Below, piece by piece: positions 15,358-26,213 of a DNA stretch of 64,000 nt. Where the stretch lies: the NCBI GenBank assembly GCA_009869945.1, contig WIXG01000325.1, positions 1 through 64,000 on the forward strand, in the 5' to 3' direction. Origin of the DNA: Mesaphorura yosii. Its lineage: Eukaryota > Arthropoda > Collembola > Poduromorpha > Tullbergiidae. A program made the position numbers and the translations under genes. Position 1 is the stretch's first letter, and each line of letters begins with the position of its first letter. The notes beneath the pieces are model-generated. The model was not told the origin of the DNA. It saw only the letters and a program-made list of their open reading frames with translations, and ran no database searches.

Positions 15358-16906
15358 ATGGCCGAAACTCTGGTTAACGCGAAGGAAGTGTTGGCCATGA
15401 AGAAGCATCATGCTGCCATTCTAATCCAGAAAGTATTTCGTGGATGGCTTATTAGGATGAACCTGAAATTACTTCATGATGTGGCTGCTAAAATACAGGC
15501 AGCATGGAGAAGAACGATCGCAAGACAGCAGTGTAAAATTCTGGAGGAGGTAAACTCAAAACGCTACGAGAAAAGTCCTGCATTAAATGTTACTGATGCG
15601 TTACGAGTAGGAGAGGCAAGAAAAAAATTTAGCCGAAACCCTGGACAAAATGGCTACGAAAATTCAGTCAATTTGGCGCGGCCACGCATCCCGGAAGAAT
15701 AATTTCGACTTCAAACGTTACGAAGAGCTACAAAGCGTGAATCAACGGGCCGAAGCACAGGCAAAGGTGAGATCTTAAAATATGACACCATTGCCATTGG
15801 CGGTCAGGAACGGGACTGAGACCGATGACCGATTACGGATTTTCATTTTGCAAAGGCTGCAGCAGATTTGGAGAGCATGCTCATCCATTCAAGTTTTCCC
15901 AGTGTAGAGGAGCCGGAATCTGAAGCACGAGACAAAACTAGCAATAATGCAATGGTCGCCAGTCTCGAAAACTTGCTGAACACAGATTTGGTGGATTTGG
16001 CTCACAAAATGTCGCCCACGGGAATAGATCAGCTGTATAGACTCGCCAAATCCGCTGAACCAGCAGAAACCGAGGTAAAAGGTGCTAGAAGCCAGCGCGG
16101 CGGAAGCGAACAAGAACAGGAAAGAAGGCGGCTTTCCAGGATAGAGAAAATGGCCCAACATTTGCATACGAGTGGCCAGGGTCAAAGCTGCGTCGGTGCT
16201 GTCACCAGAGCTCATGACGATTCGTTGTCCGTGTTGATGCAACATATTGAGCAAGAAATTGGAACAACGCGGTCGTCATTTTACATGGTTCCTGGCCTGC
16301 CAGATTCTGACGACTACGTTCGTCCCGACGCTGCCAAAGTGGAAGTTCTTCGTGAAGCGATTCGATTGTTGCGAGACGCACTGCAGAGGTACGAAGTGAA
16401 CAAATTGGCCAAGGTCCACTATTTGATGCGAACGGCGGTGATTCCTGGAGTTTACAGCGATATTTATACAAAGTAAGGTACTACAGAATTTATTGTTCAC
16501 GTACGACAGAACAAGAAATTGTTGACGTTTGGCTCTTCCTTCTTCTAGTGAATTAACTGATATGGAGAGGAAGCTCAAGAGCTTGAAATTCTTTGAGAGC
16601 AAACTTGTGCCTGAAGCTGGAAGAGTGGAAATTCGTGGAAAGATAAAGTTGGTCCCTGGCGCTAACGCTCCGCCTACGTCTGCGGCTCCGAAGAAATTGC
16701 AATCGCAGTCTCGTTCCAAACTGCCAAGACGGTCGCTGGCCCAAATCCAGTTTCAGAACAAGACGCAGATGACGTTCATGAACACAACAGACGACGTTTG
16801 CAGCATTTCATCAACTTCAGCATTTGCATGTCCAACTACAATTCAAGGCTGCAGCAAACTGATAAATTCATGCTCTATTGCGTGGAAATCTTTCTCCAAG
16901 TGTTAA
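15358..16906 (+). CDS. SPATA17-like IQ-motif protein
   Basis: Four exons (15358-15549, 15611-15766, 15856-16472, 16549-16906) join to 1323 nt (440 aa). Three calmodulin-binding IQ motifs are seen: AAILIQKVFRGWLIRM (18-36), AAKIQAAWRRTIARQ (43-57) and ATKIQSIWRGHASRK (about 78-92). Near residue 305 is KVHYLMRTAVIPGVYS, which parallels the conserved (K)MHYLLSTKQIPGIYN element of SPATA17, as I recall it. SPATA17 is a testis and cilium-linked protein. The 61-bp intron 15550-15610 is needed to bring the third IQ motif into frame. Another long stretch (about 90-290) is charged and coiled-coil-like, longer than in SPATA17. The last exon is uncertain: a second frame is open to 16974 (see findings), so the final roughly 80 residues may be wrong. 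The start is the first in-frame ATG. Confidence 0.68.
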
Positions 16907-17360
16907 GCAGAAACATTTCCACAAACTGTTACGTAAAACAAGCAGTTAATGAAGAATTAAGATTCTCGGATTAACAACGGCATGTTAATTGACACAAGTT
17001 CAGGGTTAAAGTGTACGACGTTCTCTTCTTTGAATCGCACAATGTGAGGCTTGTGTAATTTGCGAAATGTAAATATTTGAGAGCTTTCAATGGCTGGATG
17101 ACTCAGCAGAAGTAAATATAAAGTCGTAAGATGCAGGGAATGAATGGATCGGATGCAGACGTGCAAATAAACTGTAAATTGCGATTGCGTAACTTTCGGT
17201 TATGAGGAATTACCTGTCGCATCGCATGCACAAGTGATGTACCATAAATACCGCGTGTATCGCGTCTCTTGTCTTTATAACTGAATCAAGTATCAAATAG
17301 TAACAGTCCAGTTCCTTCAGTTCCAGCTTGAACAGTGAAACCTTTACCACAATCTAAAAC
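16907..17360. other. Intergenic and promoter region of the secreted 187-aa gene
   Basis: AATAAA at 17166-17171 is a possible signal for the SPATA17-like gene. TTTATAA at 17274-17280 and the Inr-like TCAGTT at 17317-17322 precede the next start codon (17361), about 40 nt apart. They are plausible core promoter elements, though the spacing is a little long. Confidence 0.4.
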
Positions 17361-18005
17361 ATGAGATCATTTTCTGACTTTACGTTTTGGCGACTTACTT
17401 GCGCTCTGGCGCTTCTTGCCGCCGCACCCTTCACCCAGGCCCAGAAATTTTGCCTGATCGGTGGTCCATCGGATGCTGCAACACTTCGCAGTGGGAATTT
17501 CATCGAGAATCATTTCACAAGCACTTGCCTAAAGCAAGAAAACTATGGACTCAACCTACTCCAGCCTGTGTCTCTGGATTCGTGCTCTTGGAAGTAAGTC
17601 ACATGGATTTTATCTTCCGAAATTGAAGTGTCTTGCCCCGTGTTGATCTAACGATGTATCCCCAATGCCAACAGCAACTTTGCCCCGACCAAGCAGCAGT
17701 TGTTCAAGATTGAGAATCACAATGGTGGCAGTATGGTGAAGACAACGCTGGCCTCGTCATTTCTCACACGCTGTCTCGCCTCGCCAACTGGGTCACTCTC
17801 GACAAACATGTGTATTCCAAAGAGCGATGCCCAGACTTGGGTCTTCAGCCTGGCTGATCGTTCACGAAAACTTTACACGATTATGAAGAAATCGAATCGA
17901 AAATGCCTGTCGGTCGTGAAGAAGAACCAGAACACCATCGTCGAAACGGTCTGCAATCCGAGAGACAATTCGCAACTGTGGAGGATTTGCTCGTCTACCG
18001 TGTAG
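17361..18005 (+). CDS. Small secreted protein, possible ricin-B-lectin-like fold
   Basis: Two exons (17361-17593, 17675-18005) join to 564 nt (187 aa). Residues 1-27 form a clear signal peptide (LTCALALLAAAPFTQA, cleavage near AQA|QK). The mature part has about nine Cys residues. Phrases such as KSNRKCLSVV and SQLWRICSS recall the CL-x-V and Q-x-W elements of ricin-type beta-trefoil lectins, with perhaps two of three repeats visible. That assignment is by eye and weak. No catalytic motif or membrane segment is present. A TATA-like element upstream suggests regulated, tissue-specific expression. The 3' end runs into the convergent four-helix membrane gene, whose stop codon is only 108 nt away. 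Confidence 0.7.
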
Positions 18006-18042
18006 GCGTTTTTTCTCGTGTTTCGAAGTAACTTTGTATTAT

Positions 18043-18048
18043 TTTATT
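18043..18048 (-). terminator. Polyadenylation signal of the four-helix membrane protein gene
   Basis: AATAAA on the minus strand, 66 nt past that gene's stop codon and 38 nt downstream of the stop codon of the convergent secreted-protein gene. Confidence 0.45.
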
Positions 18049-18113
18049 CACTAGAATAGAATTCTTTAGATTTTGTACTTTCTTTGGTTATAAAATAGTA
18101 TGATTCTTACACA

Positions 18114-18852
18114 TTACATGAAACGAGTTGGAAAAGAATCACTTTCTTCACGCTGAAGCTGTCTGACAAACTTGTAAACTGCGATAAGCGTGAATGGTTT
18201 GTAGCCTAAATAAACTATTGCACAAAGAAAGTAATAGCTTTCAAAGTAATTTTGAACTAAGCAATAGGCGTAGACAACTGTGAGTGCGAGGAGTATGAAT
18301 GTTGACGTGTACAGCCAAATCTTGCATTTCCGTACGCTCCTCTACAAATTGGCGAACAGAATAGGTTAGCACCCGGAAAAGGAAAAACCAGCCACTTGTT
18401 TTCAGGAATGAATTACCTGCATGATGCCTTTCCCCAAAAGTGCGATTAGGGAGAAGGCGAGGGCACTTGCAGCTGTAGGCAAAATCAAATTAACAATTTC
18501 TAGACAATAAAGATTCCAAGTCGCAACTTACCCACGCAAGCGACAAAGAGCGTGATCACATCCTCAATCGTGTACTCGTCGCCCGTTATCCTGAATGCGA
18601 CCTGCCTTCCTCCCAGAACATCCCAAACGAATATTACCCAAATGAACACCAAGAGCGCAAGAGTGATAGTGACTGTGATCAACTGAGAATTGAAACGTGA
18701 ATTTAGACCATGGCGCATGGAGCACAGTACACACTAATTAAAGTTATGATACTTGTGAAATGGTGTCATACCCATTCCAGCCCAAGCACGACCTGCATCG
18801 TGACTGGAGGAGAAGGAGACTTGTCTCGGAGCTGCTCGCTAAGCAAAGGCAT
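18114..18852 (-). CDS. Four-transmembrane-helix protein of unknown function
   Basis: Four minus-strand exons (18772-18852, 18532-18682, 18417-18472, 18114-18341) join to 516 nt (171 aa). A short cytosolic N-terminus (MPLLSEQLRDK) precedes four hydrophobic helices: about 28-48 (LITVTITLALLVFIWVIF), 64-88 (around ITLFVACVAASALAFSL), 100-122 (IWLYTSTFILLALTVVY) and 130-155 (YFLCAIVYLGYKPFTLI). The loop between helices 1 and 2 (RITGDEYTIED) is polar. Small insect and crustacean tetra-span proteins of this size are common and mostly unnamed; I cannot place it in one family. It is not a tetraspanin, because the CCG motif and large Cys-rich loop are absent. Confidence 0.72.
18209..18214 (+). terminator. 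Candidate polyadenylation signal of the secreted-protein gene
   Basis: AATAAA 204 nt after the stop at 18005. It lies within the last coding exon of the convergent gene, so if used the two mRNAs are antisense over coding sequence. Confidence 0.4.
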
Positions 18853-20855
18853 TTTGCACGAATTTGCACAGATTGCAAACAAGTTGTCTAAAAACCAATC
18901 CACCACGCAGGTAAATATAAAATCGGAACTAGAAAACTTGAAACGAAAACAATAGACTACGCTCCGGATGAACAAATGCAAGCTGGATCTACTACAAAAT
19001 GTAGAAAACCGATGCTTGCAATGATCCCATGTTCTATGTTGAACTGCTACAATCGAAATGAGACGGTAAACCATTAGGCATCAATTCCTGGAAGAATCGT
19101 AGCAGGGTACGTGCCCAGAATCAGAATCAGCAAGTTTTTATGATCATTACAATCATATCATCAAATACATAAGCATGCATAAAAAATGGTGTTTTTTTGT
19201 CCATTTCACAGAATATTGACTTGTTGTGGTCAACTTGCATTTGAGACTTGAGACGGGAGCGTGCACCAAACAAGAAGAATAAGAAAATAAGATCATTATT
19301 GTGATAAACAGCTCCTTGTTTCTTGTGTGAATGTGTGAGCAATTTGAAGTCGAAGGCCAAGACAATCAGGAGGCAAGAAGTTCAAATCTTGAAAAACTGG
19401 TTTCGCATGGCATGAAGTGCCAAACCTGCAAACTCATGGAAAGCAACCAACAATGCAATGACAGCTCGTGTAAATAGGTTTTTATGACGAAAAGACGATA
19501 GTCTAGTTCTTGGTCTGGCCTGGACCAATTCTAAGAACCGAGAGCCAGAAGTAACAACACCTTTCGGAGCTCTATTTTGGATGAAGAACCGAAGCCAGAC
19601 TTGCTTGCATTCATTTAATACTTGATAATAATTAATTAATTAAAACTTCGTTCGTTTCAAGGCAATCTTGTCTGCTTACATGATTGTTCATAGGATTCCA
19701 TTATAGCCATGATTGTTGAGTTAGATCAGTATTTGGCGCCTGGTCACAATCTAACAATACGGCACTTTTATTTCACTTGTTCCAACAAGCAAATCAAATA
19801 ATGCAATTTGATTTCCTATTGCAACATCCCAATAAATCTCATCGTCTTGAAAGTCATGGCCGTCATGAATCATGTTTAATTGATTTTCGTTTCAACGCAA
19901 CGCATCGACTTTCCAGCTAATGTCAAGGAATGAGTAAAATGCAAATTATGACCTTACAGAGTTATATTGTCGAAATCAGGAAGAGGAAGCGCAATCATCT
20001 TTTCTCATTACATGTTATGAAAGTGCTCTGAAAGTGAAATGTTCTCACTTCGTGCCAATTTCGTGTTCTGAGAATCTGAGTCTGGGAACAATTGTCTGGA
20101 AACAGCTTACCGGGAACAAACTATTATTTGGAGGTATCGCTGTTCCTAAAAATCGTTCCAAACACAAAATTGGTAACTAGTAATCAGTAGCGACACTTCA
20201 GTAAAATACTAGTTACCAATTCTGTGGTTCCAAAGTATTTTTTTCTTAAAGTTGTTCCAAGATAATTGCTACCTAAAACAACCCACGGACGGAGCCGGTA
20301 TTCAGTCATATTAGTCTGAAAGCGCCGAAGGATGGATAGCATTGATGGACTTCGGTTCGGACAATGGAGGCAACGGAGGATATGAAATGAAATGCCATCA
20401 TTCAAGCCTTGTGAGTAAGCTTTGTTGCTCATGTACGAGGAAAGCATAAATCAAGACTCAAGGAAAAATGCACGAGTTTTGGAGGGCTGCACTCGACACA
20501 ACGACATGCGCAAGATGCTCATTTTGCATGAATTCCCTGAACTTGTGGATTAATTGATTGTGGCCTATTTTATCTGATATTGACCTAATTGAGTTTTACT
20601 TCTGCTATTGTTTAAAGTCGAAATTGTTCTCGGTGACGTTCTAAACCTTTTGTGCTTACTTTTGAGGAGAATCCAGGATTTGCCTTCGGGTTTTGGGCTG
20701 GACGACGCTCCTTTCTCTTGTGAAGTAATGATAGCTTAAGCTAAGGTAAGATTCAGTCCGATATTATTTCAGAATCGAATTCATTACATTACATTCGTTC
20801 CTGCTTACAGGGATTTCCTCATCAGACAAAGCCGGAAGTACTGAGGGCGTTCATC
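18853..20855. other. Gene-free 2 kb upstream of SMC2
   Basis: No open frame here has splice continuity or a family motif. It is AT-rich with short homopolymers and contains one strong inverted repeat (20168-20221). It probably holds the promoters of the four-helix protein gene (left) and SMC2 (right). An AG acceptor-like site just before 20856 hints at a 5' UTR intron in SMC2. Confidence 0.45.
20168..20221. repeat. Inverted repeat with 15-bp perfect arms
   Basis: AATTGGTAACTAGTA (20168-20182) and its exact reverse complement (20207-20221) flank a 24-nt loop. Outside these arms similarity continues imperfectly for about 20 nt more (a CCAAACACA-like stretch against TGTGGTTCC). This looks like a hairpin or the core of a short non-autonomous transposon (MITE). 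No target-site duplication was found. Confidence 0.6.
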
Positions 20856-23800
20856 ATGTATATCAAACATGTTATATTGGATGGCTTCAAGTCATACGGG
20901 TCCCGAACGGATGTTGGCGTTTTTGACCCGCACTTCAATGCAATCACTGGGCTTAACGGCTCCGGAAAGTCCAACATCTTGGATGGAATTATTTTTGTCT
21001 TGGGGTTATCATCTTTAAATAATGTAAGCTAATCTATGTTATATGTGATGCTATGTATACTTGCCAATTTCGAATGTAGACCTTGGTATGATCAAGTTTA
21101 TTTATATGCTTGTAGGTTCGAGCAGATAATCTGACAGATTTAATTCACAAAGGCGGTGGTTGTAAGCGAGGGTCCGTCTCAGTAATCTTTGATAACTTGG
21201 ACAAGGAGAGGGGTCCCATTGGCTACGAGAGATATGAAGACATAATTGTGTCCAGAACAATCGAAGAAACTGGACTGTGCAAGTATTACTTGAACAGTAT
21301 TGTATCAACCAGGAAGAAGATCGTTGACATGTTCGAGTCAGTTCAGCTCAACATTTCGAACCCAAACTTCGTCATTCAGCAGGGAAGGATTACTAAGGTT
21401 GTAAATATGAAGCCTAAAGAGATTCTGCATATGATTGAAGAGACAGTTGGCGCGACATTCTACCAGAGCAAAAGAGATAAGACTGAGAAAGATGTGGTTG
21501 ACAAAGATCCATACGTCGAATCTGTGCGGAAGGTAAGCTGATCTGCAAATATAAAAATTGATGATATTTCTATTATTAATTTGTCATCTTTCTAAATTTT
21601 TAATATGTAGACGATTCAAGATGTAATCCAACCAGCCCTTGCGAAACAACGGAGGGCTGCACAGTATGCAAGTGAATATCAGTCAGTGAAAAACGAAGTT
21701 AACGCGAGATCTCAGCAGTTCGCAATTGCGGCCTATGGAGAATGGAGCGATGATCTGCGGAAATCTGAAGAGAAATTAAACGCGATGCGAGAACAGGAAG
21801 CTGCAGAGAAGGAACAAATCAAGGAAATCGACGACGATATTGCTACGAAGCAGAAAGAAATAGAAGAAATCAAGTCGGAAAACAATTCACGTGTGAAGGA
21901 GAAGCTGGGCACAGCCGAAAAGGAACTGTCCAAATACAAGAAGAAGTACGACACGGCTTTGGGGCAGCATGACTCTGCAATTACAACCGAAAAGGAGGCT
22001 ACAGAAAAGTTGAAGAAGGCGGAAATTGATTTCAAAACTGAATCCAAGCAAGTTGAAGATTTTCACGGGAACAGAGGAGCGATCATTGCTGAAAACGAGG
22101 CAATTAAAAAGGAAATTGAAGTTGCCGAACAGAATCTCAAACAGGCAAAGCATAGGTATGCTCATTTTTGTTCAAATTATCACCCCAGACCTTCAGTTAA
22201 GTCAAATCCAGACTCAGTTTGTAAAACAGCGTTTTTTTGGCTATTCAGAGAATCGGAGGTTAATGCAGGAAAAGTACTCGGTGATGATGGTCAAGTAATT
22301 GATTTGCGTGAGAGAGTGATGTGTAAGTTCAATGAGTAATTATTTTATGCAAGCATAGAAGCTTCTATATTCCACTGATACCAGCGAACACAATTTTATT
22401 TAACCAGCCTTGGATGATGAAATCAACGAATTACGTCTTAAGCGTGATCATGAGATGAAGATCTTACAAAATGACACCAAGAACCTGAAGCAAAAAGACG
22501 CTGAACTAAGAAATACGCCGTCTGACGCAGAGGTCGAGAAGAAATATAATACTGCATCTAACGAAGTTAGTAAAATTGCGGAGCAACTGCGAAAGAACCA
22601 TGTAGTTCCAGAAGAATATCCAACACTTGACGCTCATGTGCAAGATTTGAAACACAAATTGAATGGGCTTGAAAATGAAAAGCGGAAACTTGCTCACCAA
22701 AATCAAAGATTTGCGTTCAGTTACACGTAAGTTTCTTTTTAGAGAGAGTGAATACGATACGAATACATCATCCTGTTCAATAAACAAATTCATGTTGATG
22801 CCGCCGCTGTATTCTAGTGACCCAGATCTGAACTTTAATCGTGATTCGGTCCATGGCTTCCTTTTCGAGTTGTTTACAATCAAAGAAGAAAAGTTTGGGA
22901 ACTCGCTTGAAATTGGAACTTCTGGAAACTGGACTCGAATTATTGTTGACAACCCACAAGTGTCTAAAGCCCTCATTGAACGAGGACGTAAGTTTCCTTG
23001 TGATTTGAAGCTTCTCTGCGTTATCTCAGTGGAGTGGAATGGCCTAATGCTTATATCTTTCATATCTCAGAACTTCCAAATCGTGTCACGTTCCATCCGA
23101 TGGTACCTGCTTCAAATCAAACACAGGCGTCCCAACGTGATCTCGACAAGCGCTTTGGTCCAGGAAAGGTTTATGCTGCGATTGATCTAATTGATTACGA
23201 CCCGAAGTACGCGAGCATAATGAAAACATTCTTTGGGAACGTTGTGATTTGTGAAAACATGGAAGATGCTAAAGTAAGATCTTTCAAAGCTATTTGTTTT
23301 AATGTGTACTTTAAGATTAGGTGGCTTTTACCTAAAATTAAAATTATTTTGCCAGGTTGTTGCATTCCAACTAAGGCACAAAGCCGTAACAATGACTGGA
23401 GAGGTGCTTGAATCCGGTGGGACCATGCAAGGCGGAGCTCGTCCTCAGCTTGGCAGATTTTTGAAGGAATGTCAGCGCTTTGCTCCAGTCACTGCGCAAC
23501 TAAAAGCGGTCAAAGCTGAACTGAATGAGGCAACCCGAAAGCTTTCACACTACATGAGGTTTGTGCCTCTGCCCAGTGCCCAATGAGTTAAACAGCGTCA
23601 CATTTGCTAATATCCATTCTGAATTTTAGATTTGTCAATGAAATTAAGGCTCACGAAGTTGCTACAAAGAATTTGGCTAGTTTAGAAGCACTCAGGCAAT
23701 GTACTCCATTCGCAAGCCTTACGAAGGAAGTTGCAGAGCTGAAGGAAGCAACAGGTAGGTCAGAAGATTGAATGTTGTGTTGTCTGATACTAAAAACCTC

Positions 23801-25648
23801 CTTTTTAATCACAGCAACCAGAAGCCACCAGGTTAAGGAAATGGATGCACAATTGAAGGCCAAAGTGCAAGAGTCAAACAGCTGCAAGAAGAAGCTTGAC
23901 TCTGAAGCTGAATATAAAGCCAAGAATTTGAAAGAAATTAAAGCTCAAATTCAAAAATGCGAAAAGGAACTTTCGGCTGCTAAAAAAAAGTACGAAGCTA
24001 AGCAGAAGACCTATAATGACATTGAAGTTGAAGTTCAAGCCAAAAGGCAAATGCTCTCTGAATACGAAAAGGTAAGATTCATGTAATATCAAAAGTAGCA
24101 GATATGCTCATCGCTTAACGAAAGCAACGTAGAACCACTCAATTAACTGATCTTCCCTTTTGACAGGACATCGAGACAGCGAAGAAGGAACTCGAAGAGG
24201 CTCAGGAGGATGTCAAGCGAAAGAAGGCGCTTCTTGACGAAGAGAATGCCGCCTTCAAAGCTCAAGCAGCTCTGGTGGAAGAAATCACGAAAGAGTACAA
24301 GAAATGTGACGCCGAAATAAGTGTGAGGGAAAACCAAATCAAACAGTCACAGAAAATGAAACAGAAACTGGAAGTTGGCAAGATAAAACGCGATAACGAA
24401 ATCAATGCCATGAAGCACAAAGTCCAAAGTAAGTGGGCCAGCTTGTCTCGCCATTTTTCTTGTAAGTCCAAAGTAGTATGATGTGAATCTTCGCTTGTGA
24501 CTGAAGGCCGAAGGAAAGACTTGGAAGATCTCATGGAGAAATACAACACAGTCAGATATGATGATTATGGAAATCTTGAGAAGCCAAAAGAATCTGCTGC
24601 GGTAAGTTCTTTTGAGCAAGACATGATTACATTTGTCACCTTGGCCTTCAACGTATTGTTTCTCAATCTTGCAGCAACTGAGAACTTTGCTGCAAACAGC
24701 GGAGAAGCGTATGGAAGAAATGAGCACTAAAGTTGATCAAGAATCTGCAGACAAACTCGATACTACAATGCACGGAGCAAAACTCGCCGAGGAGAAATCG
24801 AAAGTCGTGCAGAAGAATCGCGATCATCTAACAAAGGCCATGGAAGTACTTGATGGGAATAAGGTGCATAACATCTAGATATTTCTGGAGGTGGTGGCTG
24901 CGTATGCTCTGAAATATAATAGCCTTGATTTATTTTTCAGCGGAAAATTGTGATGGAAGCATATAATAAAATCAACCAAGAATTTGGCTCAATGATGACA
25001 ACATTATTGCCTGAAGCGCAGGCCAAACTGGTCCCAGTAAATCCGAACGACTTGACCGACGGTCTTAATGTAAGTCATGTCTGGCGTTTTTTGGCTGGTT
25101 GATTAGTAAAATTAATACTACCGATGTTTGTTTAGATTCACGTTTGCCTTGGCGGAAGTTGGAAGGAGTCTTTGCTTGAGTTAAGTGGTGGGCAACGGTC
25201 CCTGGTGGCTTTGGCTCTTGTTCTGTCGTTATGCATGTACAAACCAGCTCCGTTTTACATCTTGGATGAGGTTGACGCTGCCCTCGATCTCAGCCACACA
25301 CAAAACATGGGCGTTATTATTAAGCAGCGATTCAAAGGCACACAGTTCGTTTGTGTATCGCTGAAAGAAGGTTCGTATTCAGGATTATCCTTAATTGAAG
25401 ATTTGCATGCACGAATGAACTCTAGTATCATTTATCATTGCGCAGGAATGTTTACGAATGCAAACACGCTGTTCAATGTGGCCTTCAACCGTGGGGTTTC
25501 CACGGTCACTTGTCAAAGGAAGGCAGGCGGATCCAGTACCAGAACCAATGCCGCTGCTTCTGTTACTAGATCGTCAAAACAAAGTACCGCTGCTGCTGCG
25601 AGGGCAAGGCGTGCCAACCGAGACAGTGACGACGATGCGGAAGCCTAA
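20856..25648 (+). CDS. SMC2: SMC2 condensin ATPase subunit
   Basis: Sixteen exons join to 3594 nt (1197 aa, the size of human SMC2): 20856-21023, 21116-21532, 21611-22155, 22249-22322, 22408-22726, 22818-22987, 23071-23273, 23356-23558, 23630-23754, 23815-24071, 24167-24428, 24507-24601, 24675-24863, 24941-25069, 25136-25370, 25446-25648. The N-terminus reads [18 protein letters not shown] and then Walker [10 protein letters not shown], as in SMC2. [17 protein letters not shown] is the SMC2 Q-loop region. Long coiled coils (about 190-500 and 690-1010) flank the hinge at about 515-680, which includes [17 protein letters not shown]. The C-terminal head has the signature [11 protein letters not shown] (about 1068) and Walker [11 protein letters not shown] (about 1097). 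The last 45 residues are Ala/Arg-rich. It pairs with SMC4 in condensin I and II to compact mitotic chromosomes. All ATPase motifs are intact. Confidence 0.94.
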
Positions 25649-25854
25649 AAAGATAAAGTCCTGCAAATGCACCAGGTGCAAGTGCTGTTATGTTCTCAAT
25701 TTGTTTACTAACCCGAACGTACATTGCAATGTTAACAACTTTCTCTGTAAGTACAATAATATTCTCGTGTTCATTTCTACATTTACAGTAAATTGGTCTC
25801 AAAATAGTTGTAAAATAGACCATACATACCACTGGATTGTTATTGATATGGAGA

Positions 25855-25860
25855 AATAAA
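25855..25860 (+). terminator. Polyadenylation signal of SMC2
   Basis: AATAAA 207 nt after the SMC2 stop codon, followed by a T-rich stretch. Confidence 0.6.
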
Positions 25861-25894
25861 AGCGAGTTCCATCTCATTCCAATGATTCCAATTC

Positions 25895-25900
25895 TTTATT
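25895..25900 (-). terminator. Polyadenylation signal of the CBM14 mucin-like gene
   Basis: AATAAA on the minus strand about 314 nt past the stop codon at 26214-26216. Confidence 0.5.
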
Positions 25901-26213
25901 CCAACTTTTCATTCAAACACCTAAATTAGTGATGTATGATGAAGACTGTGATGTAAACATGTTACATATAAAAATATATCGTAGTTAATATTTTAGGCTA
26001 TGCTTAGGCTATTCCAAACTTAAATAACGAATTTGCGAAGAAAGGGCACAAGACTTGATGAACAAGGACTCGAAGTCAGTGCTCAGGGTTGTAAGCCATT
26101 TTGGAATCAAAAGAGAAGGGAATGGAAAGGAATATCTTGTGTACCATACGTGTAAGTAAAGTGCAAGGAAAGAATTATAAGTTAGAAATGATAGTGATAG
26201 AAATGACAAGTGC

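Larger units (their letters stand above)
25649..26213. other. Convergent 3' ends of SMC2 and the CBM14 gene
   Basis: Both 3' UTRs lie here. The AATAAA signals of the two strands (25855-25860 plus, 25895-25900 minus) are only 35 nt apart. No other gene is seen. Confidence 0.5.
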
